Shown in pieces: positions 15,256-24,194 of a stretch of DNA of 64,000 nucleotides. The notes below the pieces were generated by a model. That model did no database searches. It was given only the letters and a program-made list of their open reading frames with translations, and had not been told where the DNA came from. How positions within the stretch are numbered: the stretch's first letter is position 1; each line of letters begins with the position of its first letter. This stretch comes from Candidatus Hinthialibacter antarcticus (GTDB lineage: Bacteria > Hinthialibacterota > Hinthialibacteria > Hinthialibacterales > Hinthialibacteraceae): assembly GCA_030765645.1 (NCBI GenBank), contig JAVCCE010000004.1, forward strand, positions 31,266 to 95,265. The letters are read 5' to 3'. The translations under genes and the position numbers were made by a program.

Positions 15256-16983
15256 TTATTTTTCTTCCAATCTCACCCAAAATGCGCGAGCCCAAGGGCT
15301 ACCCATTCCAACAGATATAGAGTCAGTTCCATTTAAAACATAAGACCAGTTATATGACAAATTAATCTGATACACAGTTTCAATATTGTGATTATCAAAT
15401 GTAATTGTTATATCCTGCTCCTCTGGTACAAGTGGATCCCCTGAATTAGTTGGCTCTGGAAAATAATAATTACATATCATTAACAAGTATCGTCTGCTAA
15501 AATCTGGATCAGGGCGAAGAATAAACCGAGCTTTATTTACGTCTTTTGACGCCGTCATATGCACCGATATATTTGGATCAGGTTCCAATAAAGCATCCCT
15601 CATTAACCAAGCTTCATGTTGTATGGCGCTGGCTTGCGCATAGTAATTTGCATCACTAATCGTTAAATCATAAAACATAGCGCCTTGTGCTCCCATTATC
15701 CATGGAGCGTAACATGTATAACGAAGCTCTTCGATCGTTGGTAAACTTCCGGCAAGCGAGCCTCCTTGCGCCCACATAACATAACCATTGATTCCATGCA
15801 ATGATGGTTGGACAACATAATCCATAGCAGATTGAGTTTTATAAACTGCTTCTAGCCAACTTCCATTCGGTCTATAACCATCCGGGTATTTGTTATCCAT
15901 CAAATAATCAGTAACATCAAGCATATTTAACCATGCCTGCGCTGGGGCATACAAATATAAATTTTTGGTATCTATCGAGTTGAAATAATTCCTCCAGCTG
16001 CGGATATCATTAAAAATCGGCAAGCGTGGTGTATTAGAATCATTGTTAACAATAATGTTTTTTATATCTACAAGCCGATTATGAATGTGAGATTTAAACC
16101 CTGGATAAGCAGGCCAATATTTTATCACATTCCCCTGCGCATCTCTTTCAACATAATTACCTTGTTCTAAAGATTGAGCAGCACCGCCGCCATACGGTTC
16201 ATCCGTTAGCGACCAAGCTGCTAAACGGGAATGATTTTCAACCGTGTTGACAGTATCAACCATCGTAGGGTATTCATTATTTACCCAATCAACAGGATTG
16301 GGAGCAGGAACATTCGGAACTGGAGGTTGATTTTTAATATATCCATCTTGAAACCACCCGGGGTATTGGACTGAAGAGAAAATATCCCAAGGCCATTGAG
16401 GCCAATAGGGCGTGTTATTTGGGAATTCAACAGAATCGATTTTATAAGGTATTTTTGCTGCAATATGCGCTACGCCATAAAAATCGTGCGTTGGTGAAAT
16501 GCTGTGAATATCGTCAAGCGTATCCAGAAAACGAACATAAGAACGCTTCCAAGTGTTAGTATCTGAATCCGTCGAATTAAAGACAGGATCAATAGTTGAA
16601 GCATACTCCTGTTCTCTATAGTTCGGAAATCCTCTCAATTTGTAATTTGGATGCGGTCGCAAGAAAATTGTATCGACATGATTAGAGTAAGTTAAATCTT
16701 TTAGTCCCCAAACAGAGCCATCCGCCCAAGTATTTGACCGAGCAGGCCTATCATTATCGCCATAGGGATTATTCAGGCCTCTTACCCAATAAACTTCCGC
16801 CGCCCAGCCAATTGGGAACCACCGATTTGAACTAACTGTTTTATCTTGCCCAACTCGCTTGGTTAAAGGCGCCCAGTAAGTTTCAGGCCCTCTTTGAGTT
16901 TGGGCGAAAGTTGTTTGAATGAATAAGAAGGATAGACAAAAAAATAGAGCATTCACAAACAGTTTCAAGTATGAACTTTTCAT
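15256..16983 (-). CDS. Secreted glycoside-hydrolase-like protein (unassigned family)
   Basis: A 575-residue exported protein; the signal peptide ends near TTFAQ. The body reads like a TIM-barrel glycosidase: FPIGWAAEVYWVRGL near the start, an aromatic-rich middle, SRLAAWSLTDEPYGG with a DEP motif common in barrel glycosidases, HGINGYVMWAQGGSL, and LRYTCYAPWIMGAQGAMFYD. A C-terminal beta-sandwich of about 100 residues follows. I cannot name a CAZy family. GGAG precedes ATG 16983, and it leads the AT-rich operon with the two propellers. A role in polysaccharide breakdown is inferred from fold-like motifs only. Confidence 0.55.
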   Translation of the reverse strand: MKSSYLKLFVNALFFCLSFLFIQTTFAQTQRGPETYWAPLTKRVGQDKTVSSNRWFPIGWAAEVYWVRGLNNPYGDNDRPARSNTWADGSVWGLKDLTYSNHVDTIFLRPHPNYKLRGFPNYREQEYASTIDPVFNSTDSDTNTWKRSYVRFLDTLDDIHSISPTHDFYGVAHIAAKIPYKIDSVEFPNNTPYWPQWPWDIFSSVQYPGWFQDGYIKNQPPVPNVPAPNPVDWVNNEYPTMVDTVNTVENHSRLAAWSLTDEPYGGGAAQSLEQGNYVERDAQGNVIKYWPAYPGFKSHIHNRLVDIKNIIVNNDSNTPRLPIFNDIRSWRNYFNSIDTKNLYLYAPAQAWLNMLDVTDYLMDNKYPDGYRPNGSWLEAVYKTQSAMDYVVQPSLHGINGYVMWAQGGSLAGSLPTIEELRYTCYAPWIMGAQGAMFYDLTISDANYYAQASAIQHEAWLMRDALLEPDPNISVHMTASKDVNKARFILRPDPDFSRRYLLMICNYYFPEPTNSGDPLVPEEQDITITFDNHNIETVYQINLSYNWSYVLNGTDSISVGMGSPWARAFWVRLEEK

Positions 16984-17227
16984 AATGCTTCTCCAAAGAA
17001 GAAAGATTTATTTCTCTACACTAGAAAAAAAAAAATCAAACGTCAAGTTAAATTTAACAAAATTTGATTAAAATATCATTAGTAAATAAAAAGATTACTA
17101 TTATCAAAATTTTAAAAATCACGCTGTTTTGATTGTTGTTCTATGTTGGGTTAGGGTGGGTTTTAAATCAAAGTTGATTTAAACGGATATGTTTATAAAT
17201 TCATAAAATGCGAGGACTTAACACAAC
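16984..17227. other. AT-rich upstream region of the island operon
   Basis: No gene. It contains a poly-A/poly-T run, the candidate promoter at 17018-17046 and a small palindrome AAATCAAAGTTGATTT near 17167. Its composition belongs with the island rather than the MFS gene. Confidence 0.6.
17018..17046 (-). promoter_or_regulatory. Candidate promoter of the AT-rich operon
   Basis: TTGACG and TAGTGT are spaced 17 bp on the minus strand, the spacer containing an 11-T run. The start codon lies 35 bp downstream. Confidence 0.35.
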
Positions 17228-17262
17228 AAAAGAGGGCGCCGCTTTCGCAACGCCCTCTTTGT
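17228..17262 (-). terminator. MFS-gene terminator; right copy of the island direct repeat
   Basis: A perfect 10-bp stem AAAGAGGGCG / CGCCCTCTTT with a loop containing GCGAAAGC, followed on the minus strand by TTGTTGTG. Bases 17228-17254 are identical to 12997-13023. Confidence 0.75.
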
Positions 17263-17288
17263 TCTCGAGAGAGATGAGACTCTACCGA

Positions 17289-18902
17289 TTAATCTTCCGG
17301 CAATGGGCGGTCTTTGGTTTCCGGCGCCCAGATGATCGCGATAATGCCAATCACATAAATAAACGACATCATCACCGCCGCCACCCGGAACGACTCTTCA
17401 ACATTATTGCTCTGCAATAACGCCGCCAATTGCGTCAACACAATCGGAGCGGGAGCCGCCAGATAGCGCACCGTGTTATAACAGAAGCCGACCCCGGTGC
17501 CGCGCAAACGCGTCGGGAACAACTCAGGGAAATAAATCGAATAGCAGCCAAATACCGCGAGTTGGGCAAAGCCCATCATCGGCAGCATCCAATAAGCGTC
17601 CGACGGATCATTCAGCGAATAGAACACGAAGATGGTAATCACCAACGAAAGGCTAAATGCAAACAAGAACGCCAAGCGGCGGCTTAGATAGGTCGCGATA
17701 AACGTGACCGCCATCATGCCGCAGAAAGCCCCCACGTCTTGCAACGCGGTGCCCCAGGCGCGCACCGAATCAACCACTTCTTGCGGCTGTCCCGCTAACG
17801 CGTTACGGATCAATTCAGGCGAGAAGAAACCGATGCCCCACAAGCCGACCATGCCCGAGACGCCGAACAATAAGCCGATAATGGCGTGGTGGCGCCAACG
17901 CGGATGCTTAAACAAATCGGCGATGGTCCCCATCTGATGGGCCGCTTCGCCCGACTGGGCGCGTTTGACCGCTTCTTTCCAAGGCTCCGGTTCTCTCAAC
18001 AAAAAGATAATCGGAACAACCAGGACCGACGGCAGAATGCCGACGAAGAACAATACCCGCCAGCCTTCCATTCCCATAAAGAAATCCGCCTGACCGGGAG
18101 GGATACCCAAACTAATCATCGAACCCATGATGTTTCCCGTTGCTGACAGCGCTTGCAACGAACCCAGCGCCAACGCGCGGAATCCGGCGGGAACGCTTTC
18201 AGCGACCAGCGTGGTTGCGGCGCCAAACATTCCGCCAACGCCCAGCCCCACCAGAAAACGATAGACGACAAATTGCACCCAGGTTTGCGACGTACCCGAA
18301 AGGCCGGTAAAGAGAGAATACGTTAGTAACGTCACCACCATCGTCTTCACTCGTCCGTATTTGTCGCTCATCATGCCAAAGATGATGCCGCCAGTCGCCC
18401 ACCCCACAATCATTGAAGTGGTAGCGTAGCCGCCAAATTTATCGACCATGTTATTGATGAGAGTCCGCACCACGCTTTGCGGCAGCTCAGGCAAAGTTGG
18501 TACATCAGCGAGACTTTGGACTTTTTGGATCTCGACCAGATCGGTTTCTATTAAACCCACAACGCGATTGACGGTTTCATCGGCGCCGGGCGCTGAACCG
18601 TATTGCGCCTGCACCTGTCCGACCAATTCGTTTTGCAATTCATTGGTTAACACCAAATCGCCGCTGTCACCCATCTGACGCAGGTGAGCAATCGCCAGCG
18701 GTTCCAGGATCGAGTCTTGCGATTGAAAGTTGTCGACCAATTGTTCGTGCATGACCGATTCAAGCGCCCAGGAGCGGGCGAGAATAAACAACCGCTGGTC
18801 CATACAGTCAAACAACCAGCCGCCTGACGCGATAATAACCACCAGCCAGTGATACCAATTCACTCCGGCTAGCGGGCTTTTACTTTTAGTATTCACATTC
18901 AC
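17289..18902 (-). CDS. MFS transporter with large first periplasmic insert
   Basis: A 537-residue major facilitator of the sugar/organic-acid porter type. TM1 ends GGWLFDCMDQRLF, with the Asp motif of the sugar/AAHS group. The loop before TM2 is then about 100 residues instead of about 15, hydrophilic and predicted helical. The transporter resumes with ATTSMIVGWATGGIIFG, the MSDKYGR motif between TM2 and TM3, RFLVGLGVGG, and a C-terminal half with LFPTRLRGTGVGF. The start is GTG 18902, seven bases after GGGAGG; the TTG at 18908 is too close to that site. It ends at its own terminator. Substrate unknown. Confidence 0.88.
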   Translation of the reverse strand: MNVNTKSKSPLAGVNWYHWLVVIIASGGWLFDCMDQRLFILARSWALESVMHEQLVDNFQSQDSILEPLAIAHLRQMGDSGDLVLTNELQNELVGQVQAQYGSAPGADETVNRVVGLIETDLVEIQKVQSLADVPTLPELPQSVVRTLINNMVDKFGGYATTSMIVGWATGGIIFGMMSDKYGRVKTMVVTLLTYSLFTGLSGTSQTWVQFVVYRFLVGLGVGGMFGAATTLVAESVPAGFRALALGSLQALSATGNIMGSMISLGIPPGQADFFMGMEGWRVLFFVGILPSVLVVPIIFLLREPEPWKEAVKRAQSGEAAHQMGTIADLFKHPRWRHHAIIGLLFGVSGMVGLWGIGFFSPELIRNALAGQPQEVVDSVRAWGTALQDVGAFCGMMAVTFIATYLSRRLAFLFAFSLSLVITIFVFYSLNDPSDAYWMLPMMGFAQLAVFGCYSIYFPELFPTRLRGTGVGFCYNTVRYLAAPAPIVLTQLAALLQSNNVEESFRVAAVMMSFIYVIGIIAIIWAPETKDRPLPED

Positions 18903-19068
18903 AAGCAATCCTCCCGATTGATAATTAACGAAACAGAGCCTTGATTTTTGGGAACAACGGCCCCAATGTCAAGCGGTGCGCCGCCTTGCGATTTGATCTT
19001 CCCCATTCGCCCTTGCGCACTTATGCTATCCCTAACTCACTCAACCGCGTAAATAAGAAGGCCCATTT

Positions 19069-20487
19069 ATGAATCTGCGTATTTCAATTTCAACTCGATT
19101 TCTATCAACCGCGCTTGTTGCGGCGCTATGGATTTCCGCTCTCTGTCCGGTTCACGCCCAAGACCTGAAGACGCTCACCCTGTCGGACGCCATTTCACAG
19201 GCGCTCGAACTCAACCGTGAATTACAAGCGTTGCAGTTTGAAGAACGCGCCTCCGCCAATGCGCGCAGCGAAGCCCGCAGCGCGTTGTTTCCTCAACTCT
19301 CGTGGGAAACGTCCGCCTCAAAAAGTGAATCCGACCGCTACAAAATGCAAATTGATACGTCGAGCCTGCCCGATGAATTCAGCGGGCTGTTTAGCGCCGA
19401 CGACTTCGGCTTCACCGGCGCCAATTACATCAACCGCTTTCAATGGCAACAGCTGCTTTTCGATTATTCCGTCATTGGACAAATGAAATTATCTGACCTG
19501 CAAGAAGAAGCGGCGCAATGGCAAACCAAGGGGCAAGAGCAAACCGTTGTCTACAACACCGTCGCCGCCTATCTCGACATCTTACGCGCACAAGAATTAT
19601 TGCAGGTGCAAAAACAACGCCTGCAATTGGCTGAAGAGCAACTCGACACCGCCCAGGTCGGCTTCGACAACGGCCTGCGCATCCGCACCGACGTGTTGCG
19701 CGCCGAGTTGACCCGGTCGTCCGCCATGCGCGACGTGGTGTCGGCGGAAATCTCCGTCGAACGCGCACAATCGACCTTGAACGAAATCATGGGCGCGCCC
19801 ATGCAGTCGCGTCACGCCTTCGCGGCGGGCGCCTTGGGAGCGTACAACCCGCCGCAAGAATACGACGCCAGGTTCCAAGCGTATACGGAGTTGTTTTCTG
19901 CAGCGGAAGAAAACCACCCCGCCGTCCACATCGCCCGCTTGTTGGTCAAACAAAGCGAAGAATCCATCAATATGGCGCGGGGAGAATTTTTGCCCCGGCT
20001 ATCAGGCCAGGCGTCATGGGGCTTCAACGAACAGGGCGATCCCCGTTTCAAAGAGGAAGAATGGACGCTGGCGGGCGCGATTACCATCCCCATTTTTGAA
20101 GGAGGCCGCCGCACCGCCAAACTGCGCGGCGCCAAAGAAATCGCGTCCGCGAATGAAAAGCGCTACGAGAACACCGTGCGTTCGATTCACAACATCATCG
20201 AACAAACCGCCTTGTCGCTGCGCGAAGAACGCCGCAACCTCGACATCGCGCTCGAAGCGGTCGAAGTCGGTAAAGAAAATTACGACCGCTTTCAAAATTT
20301 GTATGCCGAAGGATTGGCCGACAGCCTTGATGTGACCCAAGCGCTGACCGAACTCGTCGAATCGCAAACCAACGTGGTCACAACGCGCTACAATTACCTG
20401 TCGTATTACATTCAACTCTTGCAGGCGCAAGGGACCATTTCTATCCATGCGCAACAATACAACAACGACCAATGGCTCACGCAATAA
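19069..20487 (+). CDS. TolC-family outer-membrane efflux protein
   Basis: A 472-residue exported protein. The signal peptide ends at VHAQ. Two OEP repeats each show the TolC pattern: LTLSDAISQALELNRELQALQ with helical ARSALFPQLSWE, then a mirrored second half with ARGEFLPRLSGQASWGF and LAGAITIPIFEGGRRTAKLR, ending in a long helical hairpin with the YAEGLADSLDVTQAL motif. It would form the outer-membrane channel of a type I secretion or efflux system. A MlaE-type permease follows on the same strand after 57 bp, which suggests co-expression in an envelope transport system. No periplasmic adaptor is adjacent. Confidence 0.9.
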   Translation: MNLRISISTRFLSTALVAALWISALCPVHAQDLKTLTLSDAISQALELNRELQALQFEERASANARSEARSALFPQLSWETSASKSESDRYKMQIDTSSLPDEFSGLFSADDFGFTGANYINRFQWQQLLFDYSVIGQMKLSDLQEEAAQWQTKGQEQTVVYNTVAAYLDILRAQELLQVQKQRLQLAEEQLDTAQVGFDNGLRIRTDVLRAELTRSSAMRDVVSAEISVERAQSTLNEIMGAPMQSRHAFAAGALGAYNPPQEYDARFQAYTELFSAAEENHPAVHIARLLVKQSEESINMARGEFLPRLSGQASWGFNEQGDPRFKEEEWTLAGAITIPIFEGGRRTAKLRGAKEIASANEKRYENTVRSIHNIIEQTALSLREERRNLDIALEAVEVGKENYDRFQNLYAEGLADSLDVTQALTELVESQTNVVTTRYNYLSYYIQLLQAQGTISIHAQQYNNDQWLTQ

Positions 20488-20544
20488 GCGGTTTCATCCA
20501 GGCAAACGCGATTCAGACTTCTAGAATTTGAAACGGAGAACAAC

Positions 20545-21345
20545 ATGCCGGACATCACCTTTGGCGACAAAACCATCAGCGCAAAAGCGTTGTCGGCCAT
20601 CGCGTATGTCGGACGCTTGTGGCGCTTGTTGATGGAGTGTTTGTTTTACATCGTGGTCGAGCCGTGGCGCAATCCAAAAATTATCCGCCGCCACGCCACC
20701 TTCGGCATGATGGCCGAGACCGGCGTACATTCACTGCCGATCTTGGCGTTGATCAGTTTCCTCATCGGCCTGATCCTCGCCATGCAAAGCGCCTATCAGT
20801 TGCAGCGCTTCGGCGTCTCGGAACTGGTTCCCGGCATCATCGGCGTCACCATTTGCCGCGAGATCGGCCCGTTAATCACCGCCATCATTATTTCGGCGCG
20901 GGTGGGCGCCGCCATCACCGCCGAGTTAGGGACGATGGTCGTCGGCGAAGAAATCATGGCGCTGCAAACCATGGCGTTGCGCCCCATCCCATTCTTGGTG
21001 GCGCCGCGTTTAATCGCGTTGGCGTTGATGCTGCCTTGCGTCACCGTCATGGCGAATTTCATCGGTATGGCGGGCGGCTTCGTCATCGGCGCCTCCGACC
21101 TGGGGATGTCGCTCTCTCAATACATCAAAAGCACGTCAGACCTTTTGACTCTGACCGATTTCCATACCGGTTTAATTAAGAGTTTCGGCTTTGGCATCGT
21201 CATCGCCATCGTCTCATGCCACGAAGGTCTCGCGGTAGAAGGCGGGGCGGAAGGCGTGGGCGTCGCCACCACGCGCTCCGTCGTCAATTCGATTCTGCTC
21301 ATCATCATCACAGACTTGATCTTCACAATCGTCTTCTATATGTAA
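20545..21345 (+). CDS. mlaE: MlaE/YrbE-family ABC transporter permease
   Basis: A 266-residue integral membrane protein of the MlaE family, the permease for phospholipid or hydrophobic substrate movement across the envelope. Seen are the N-terminal amphipathic part, LISFLIGLILAMQSAYQL, the highly conserved cytoplasmic EIGPLITAIIISARVGAAITAELGTM, EEIMALQTMALRPIPFLVAPRL, and the closing CHEGLAVEGGAEGVGVATTRSVV. GGAG precedes the ATG. The ATPase (MlaF) and MCE (MlaD) genes that usually follow are not here; the next gene is convergent. Pairing with TolC is noted. Confidence 0.92.
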   Translation: MPDITFGDKTISAKALSAIAYVGRLWRLLMECLFYIVVEPWRNPKIIRRHATFGMMAETGVHSLPILALISFLIGLILAMQSAYQLQRFGVSELVPGIIGVTICREIGPLITAIIISARVGAAITAELGTMVVGEEIMALQTMALRPIPFLVAPRLIALALMLPCVTVMANFIGMAGGFVIGASDLGMSLSQYIKSTSDLLTLTDFHTGLIKSFGFGIVIAIVSCHEGLAVEGGAEGVGVATTRSVVNSILLIIITDLIFTIVFYM

Positions 21346-21358
21346 GCAAGCCGCTGGT

Positions 21359-22339
21359 TCACTCCAGCGAATATTTCGGCAACGCGACTGGAGCGCCGCC
21401 CTGCGCTTTGCTTATGTCCGCCGCTTCCATGAAGGCGTACATTTCGACGATTTCGTCCGCGCTTAGCGGCGGGTTTCCACTTTTGAAAAACCCGACGATG
21501 GCTTCAATGAGGCCTTTATAACTATGGCCTTCAAACGCAATGATTTTTTGGGAGCCAAACACCGTCGCGCCGTATCCGCTCTTGCCGTTGCGGATGCCGC
21601 GAAACGTCCCGATGCGGCCGTCCGGCCAAACGCCGACGACCACGTCCGTATCCTCCGTCGAGGCGCGCGAGACCTGTTGGCACCCCGTCCCCATCGCGGC
21701 GTATAGAATCGAAACGCCATGCACGCCGTACCAGAACAAATCGGGGTGATGTTCTTCTAAACTACACGGCGAATAGGCGTCGCAGCCGAGAACCTCTCCA
21801 ACGATTTCCGGGTCGGTTGCGTCGCGCATCCCCTTCCACCACCGCAGGCTGGAGCCGCCAAACCACGGTACGCCATGCGCCTTGGCGTATCGGGCGATTT
21901 CTACTACGTCGGCGAAACTCCCCGCGACGGGTTTATCAATAAACAGCGGCAGGCCGGCGTCAATCACTTGTTTGGCTTGCTGAAGGTGCGGGCGTCCGTC
22001 GATGCTTTCGATGAGAACTCCATCGACCATTCCGCACAATTCAGCAATCGTCTCAACAATTTTCATGTCCCAATCGTCTTTTAATTGCTGGGTGTATCCA
22101 TCTACCCGCTCGGCGCTGGCTTTCACGTCGGGGCTGCCGCCTTTCACTGCGGCGATCACCCGCGCACCCGGAACATGGTCCGCATGAGTCGGGTCATTCA
22201 GCATCTTCGTGAACGCAATCACGTGCGACGTATCCAGCCCGATCATGCCCAAGCGAATTTCGTTGGCGGTGTTTTCCGCAGCGTGTACAGCCTGCGAAAG
22301 TAAAAGCACTGAAATACCGAGTAAGAGAAAACGTTTCAT
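21359..22339 (-). CDS. Exported Gfo/Idh/MocA-family oxidoreductase
   Basis: A 326-residue protein with a signal peptide (LLLGISVLLLSQAVHA) before a Gfo/Idh/MocA dehydrogenase fold. It has the Rossmann start IRLGMIGLDTSH (the usual GxGxxG is degenerate), DGVLIESIDGRPHLQQAKQVIDAGLPLFIDKPVAGSF with the EKP-like DKP, and a C-terminal beta-sheet domain. Exported members are abundant in Planctomycetes-like bacteria and act on sugars or derivatives. Weak nucleotide-binding glycines leave catalysis uncertain. The start at 22339 has GGAG six bases upstream, so the earlier frame start is rejected. Confidence 0.82.
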   Translation of the reverse strand: MKRFLLLGISVLLLSQAVHAAENTANEIRLGMIGLDTSHVIAFTKMLNDPTHADHVPGARVIAAVKGGSPDVKASAERVDGYTQQLKDDWDMKIVETIAELCGMVDGVLIESIDGRPHLQQAKQVIDAGLPLFIDKPVAGSFADVVEIARYAKAHGVPWFGGSSLRWWKGMRDATDPEIVGEVLGCDAYSPCSLEEHHPDLFWYGVHGVSILYAAMGTGCQQVSRASTEDTDVVVGVWPDGRIGTFRGIRNGKSGYGATVFGSQKIIAFEGHSYKGLIEAIVGFFKSGNPPLSADEIVEMYAFMEAADISKAQGGAPVALPKYSLE

Positions 22340-22359
22340 ATTAATCTCCAATTTACCTA

Positions 22360-22381
22360 CTCTCCCAGAGGGAGAGGGGAT
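22360..22381. repeat. Dispersed palindrome family R, short copy
   Basis: CTCTCCCAGAGGGAGAGGGG, related to 10741, 27088 and 61996. It lies just upstream of the oxidoreductase ribosome site. Confidence 0.55.
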
Positions 22382-22418
22382 TCACGAGTGCGATTATCGA
22401 AAGCGGTTCATCTATGAT

Positions 22419-22631
22419 TCAAGGCAATAAAATTTGCCCTTCGCGCGGGTCGCCCAATCGTTCTCCGCGTTTTTTTTCGTGAAACAGAAATACGCTATAC
22501 GCCGCCAAGATCGCATCCAGTTGATGGTCACTGAGCAACTCTTTTTTTATCGCAGGGATGCCTTTTACTCGTTTGCGTAATTGGGTTTGAAGTTGCTCCC
22601 TCGCTTTGACGCTCGACTTCGGCTTCAGCCA
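22419..22631 (-). pseudogene. C-terminal relic of a DUF429 predicted nuclease
   Basis: A minus-strand frame with no in-frame ATG runs from the end of the HDAC gene to a TGA at 22419. Its translation contains LLSDHQLDAILAAYSVFLFH and ERLGDPREGQILLP, which match my recollection of the DUF429 family C-terminus (DA-L-A-Y-A ... ERLGDPEEG-I-VP). About two thirds of the domain is missing: upstream, the frame is interrupted by a stop and overlaps the HDAC 3' end. It could be a short coupled gene using CTG or TTG, but a truncated remnant is likelier. Confidence 0.45.
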
Positions 22632-23566
22632 TCAAACCCTTCACAAAGCGCTTCAACATGAACAACGCACGACGACGCCAGCGACTTGAGGTTGTAGCCG
22701 CCTTCGAGAAACGACAACACCCGCTTACAACCCGCCGACTGCGCGGCGCTCAACACGTTTTGGGTCATAGCGGTGAAGTGTTTTTCTTCGAGCAGCCAAC
22801 CGCCCAGCGGATCGTTCTTATGCCCATCAAACCCGGCGGATATCAAAACTAAATCCGGCTGAAACTGTTTGATGTGCGCGTCAACGCAAATGCCCAGCGC
22901 TTCAACAATCGCCCCCGGCGGCGTCTCGGGCGGGAACGGCAAATTCTTGTTAAATCCCTCTCCCGCGCCAGCGCCGGTTTCTTCTGACGCGCCGGTTCCT
23001 GGATAATGAGGGGACTGATGGGTCGAACAAAAGAAGACCGAGTCGTCTTGATAGAATGCGTCTTGCGTACCGTTGCCGTGATGGACGTCCCAATCCACGA
23101 TGAACACTTTTTTCAATCCGTGAGTTTGCTGCGCATAGCGCGCCGCGACGGCGACGTTATTGAACAGACAAAATCCCATCGCGGCGTCCGGCAAGGCATG
23201 GTGCCCCGGCGGTCGCGTCGCAACGAACGCGCGCGTTTGGTCTTGTCCGGCGGCGGCGCCTAACGCGTCAAGCAACGCACCAGCGGATCGCAGCGCCGCG
23301 TTCCAGGAGCCTTCGCTGACCGCTGTATCCGGGTCAGCCATCCCACCGCCCTGCGCGGCCAGGTCGCGGACCGACTGGATGTAGTCGCGAGTATGAATCA
23401 GCGCGAGTTCATCCTCGGTTGCATTGCGCGGTTCGAGCCATTCGAGCCGTTCGCCCAGAGCGTCGCGCAAATGGTTTTCGACCGCCCGCAAACGCTCCGG
23501 CTTTTCGGGATGCGCTCCGGTTTTGTGCAACAAGCACTCTTCAGAAAAATAGATGGGAAACGCCAT
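22625..23566 (-). CDS. Histone-deacetylase-family amidohydrolase
   Basis: A 313-residue class II-like HDAC/acetylpolyamine amidohydrolase. Landmarks: [22 protein letters not shown] (active-site His pair), [15 protein letters not shown], the zinc ligands in [17 protein letters not shown], the second Asp ligand in [14 protein letters not shown], and FLEGGYNL. Bacterial members deacetylate small acetylated amines or acetoin-related substrates; the substrate is not readable. ATG 23566 lies four bases after the gmk stop with GGGG upstream, so the longer frame into gmk is rejected. It is the last intact gene of the TrkH-gmk operon. Confidence 0.92.
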   Translation of the reverse strand: MAFPIYFSEECLLHKTGAHPEKPERLRAVENHLRDALGERLEWLEPRNATEDELALIHTRDYIQSVRDLAAQGGGMADPDTAVSEGSWNAALRSAGALLDALGAAAGQDQTRAFVATRPPGHHALPDAAMGFCLFNNVAVAARYAQQTHGLKKVFIVDWDVHHGNGTQDAFYQDDSVFFCSTHQSPHYPGTGASEETGAGAGEGFNKNLPFPPETPPGAIVEALGICVDAHIKQFQPDLVLISAGFDGHKNDPLGGWLLEEKHFTAMTQNVLSAAQSAGCKRVLSFLEGGYNLKSLASSCVVHVEALCEGFDG

Positions 23567-23570
23567 CGCT

Positions 23571-24182
23571 TTACCCCAAAATCGAGCGTTCATACAACGA
23601 ATGATACACCCGCTGTACGCGGTGCCGTTCGGCATGGATAATTCGGATCACTTCTTCGGCGGCCTGCTCGACGTTGTCGTTCACGATGGCGTAATTAAAC
23701 AGGCCGATCAATTTCATTTCATTGCGCGCGGCGGCGGTGCGTTGGTCGAGGTCGTCGCCTTTGCCGCGCGGGCGGTCTTCCAGCCGTTGTTTCAGCGCCG
23801 CAAACGAAGGCGGCATGATATAAATTAATATTGCGTTAATATAATGCGCCCGCACCAACGACGCGCCCTGCACGTCGAGTTCAAGCACAACATCGTTGCC
23901 CTGCTCAAACTGGCCTTCCAGATAGCCTTTGGGGGTTCCATAGCGGTTGTTGTAGACCTCGGCCCACTCCACCAATTCAAAATTGTTGGCGGCTTCATCA
24001 AAGCGTTCAGGAGAAACAAAGAAATAGTGTTTGCCGTCTTGTTCGCCGGGGCGCGGCGGGCGCGTGGTCATCGAAACCGATATCACCAATTTCTCGTCGT
24101 GCTTCAGGGCTTCTTTAATGACCGTCCCCTTGCCTACGCCGGAAGGGCCGGAAATCACAATCGGTGCGCCGTGTAAAGCCAT
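23571..24182 (-). CDS. gmk: Guanylate kinase
   Basis: Phosphorylates GMP to GDP with ATP. A full-length member of about 203 residues: P-loop [12 protein letters not shown]-binding [32 protein letters not shown], the DVQGA segment, and [13 protein letters not shown] before the lid. Two adjacent ATGs exist; the second (24182) is better spaced from AAGGA. It sits between the Tat-exported propeller gene (12-bp gap) and the HDAC gene (4-bp gap). The usual neighbours (yicC-like, rpoZ) are absent. Confidence 0.96.
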   Translation of the reverse strand: MALHGAPIVISGPSGVGKGTVIKEALKHDEKLVISVSMTTRPPRPGEQDGKHYFFVSPERFDEAANNFELVEWAEVYNNRYGTPKGYLEGQFEQGNDVVLELDVQGASLVRAHYINAILIYIMPPSFAALKQRLEDRPRGKGDDLDQRTAAARNEMKLIGLFNYAIVNDNVEQAAEEVIRIIHAERHRVQRVYHSLYERSILG

Positions 24183-24194
24183 CATATTTCCTTT

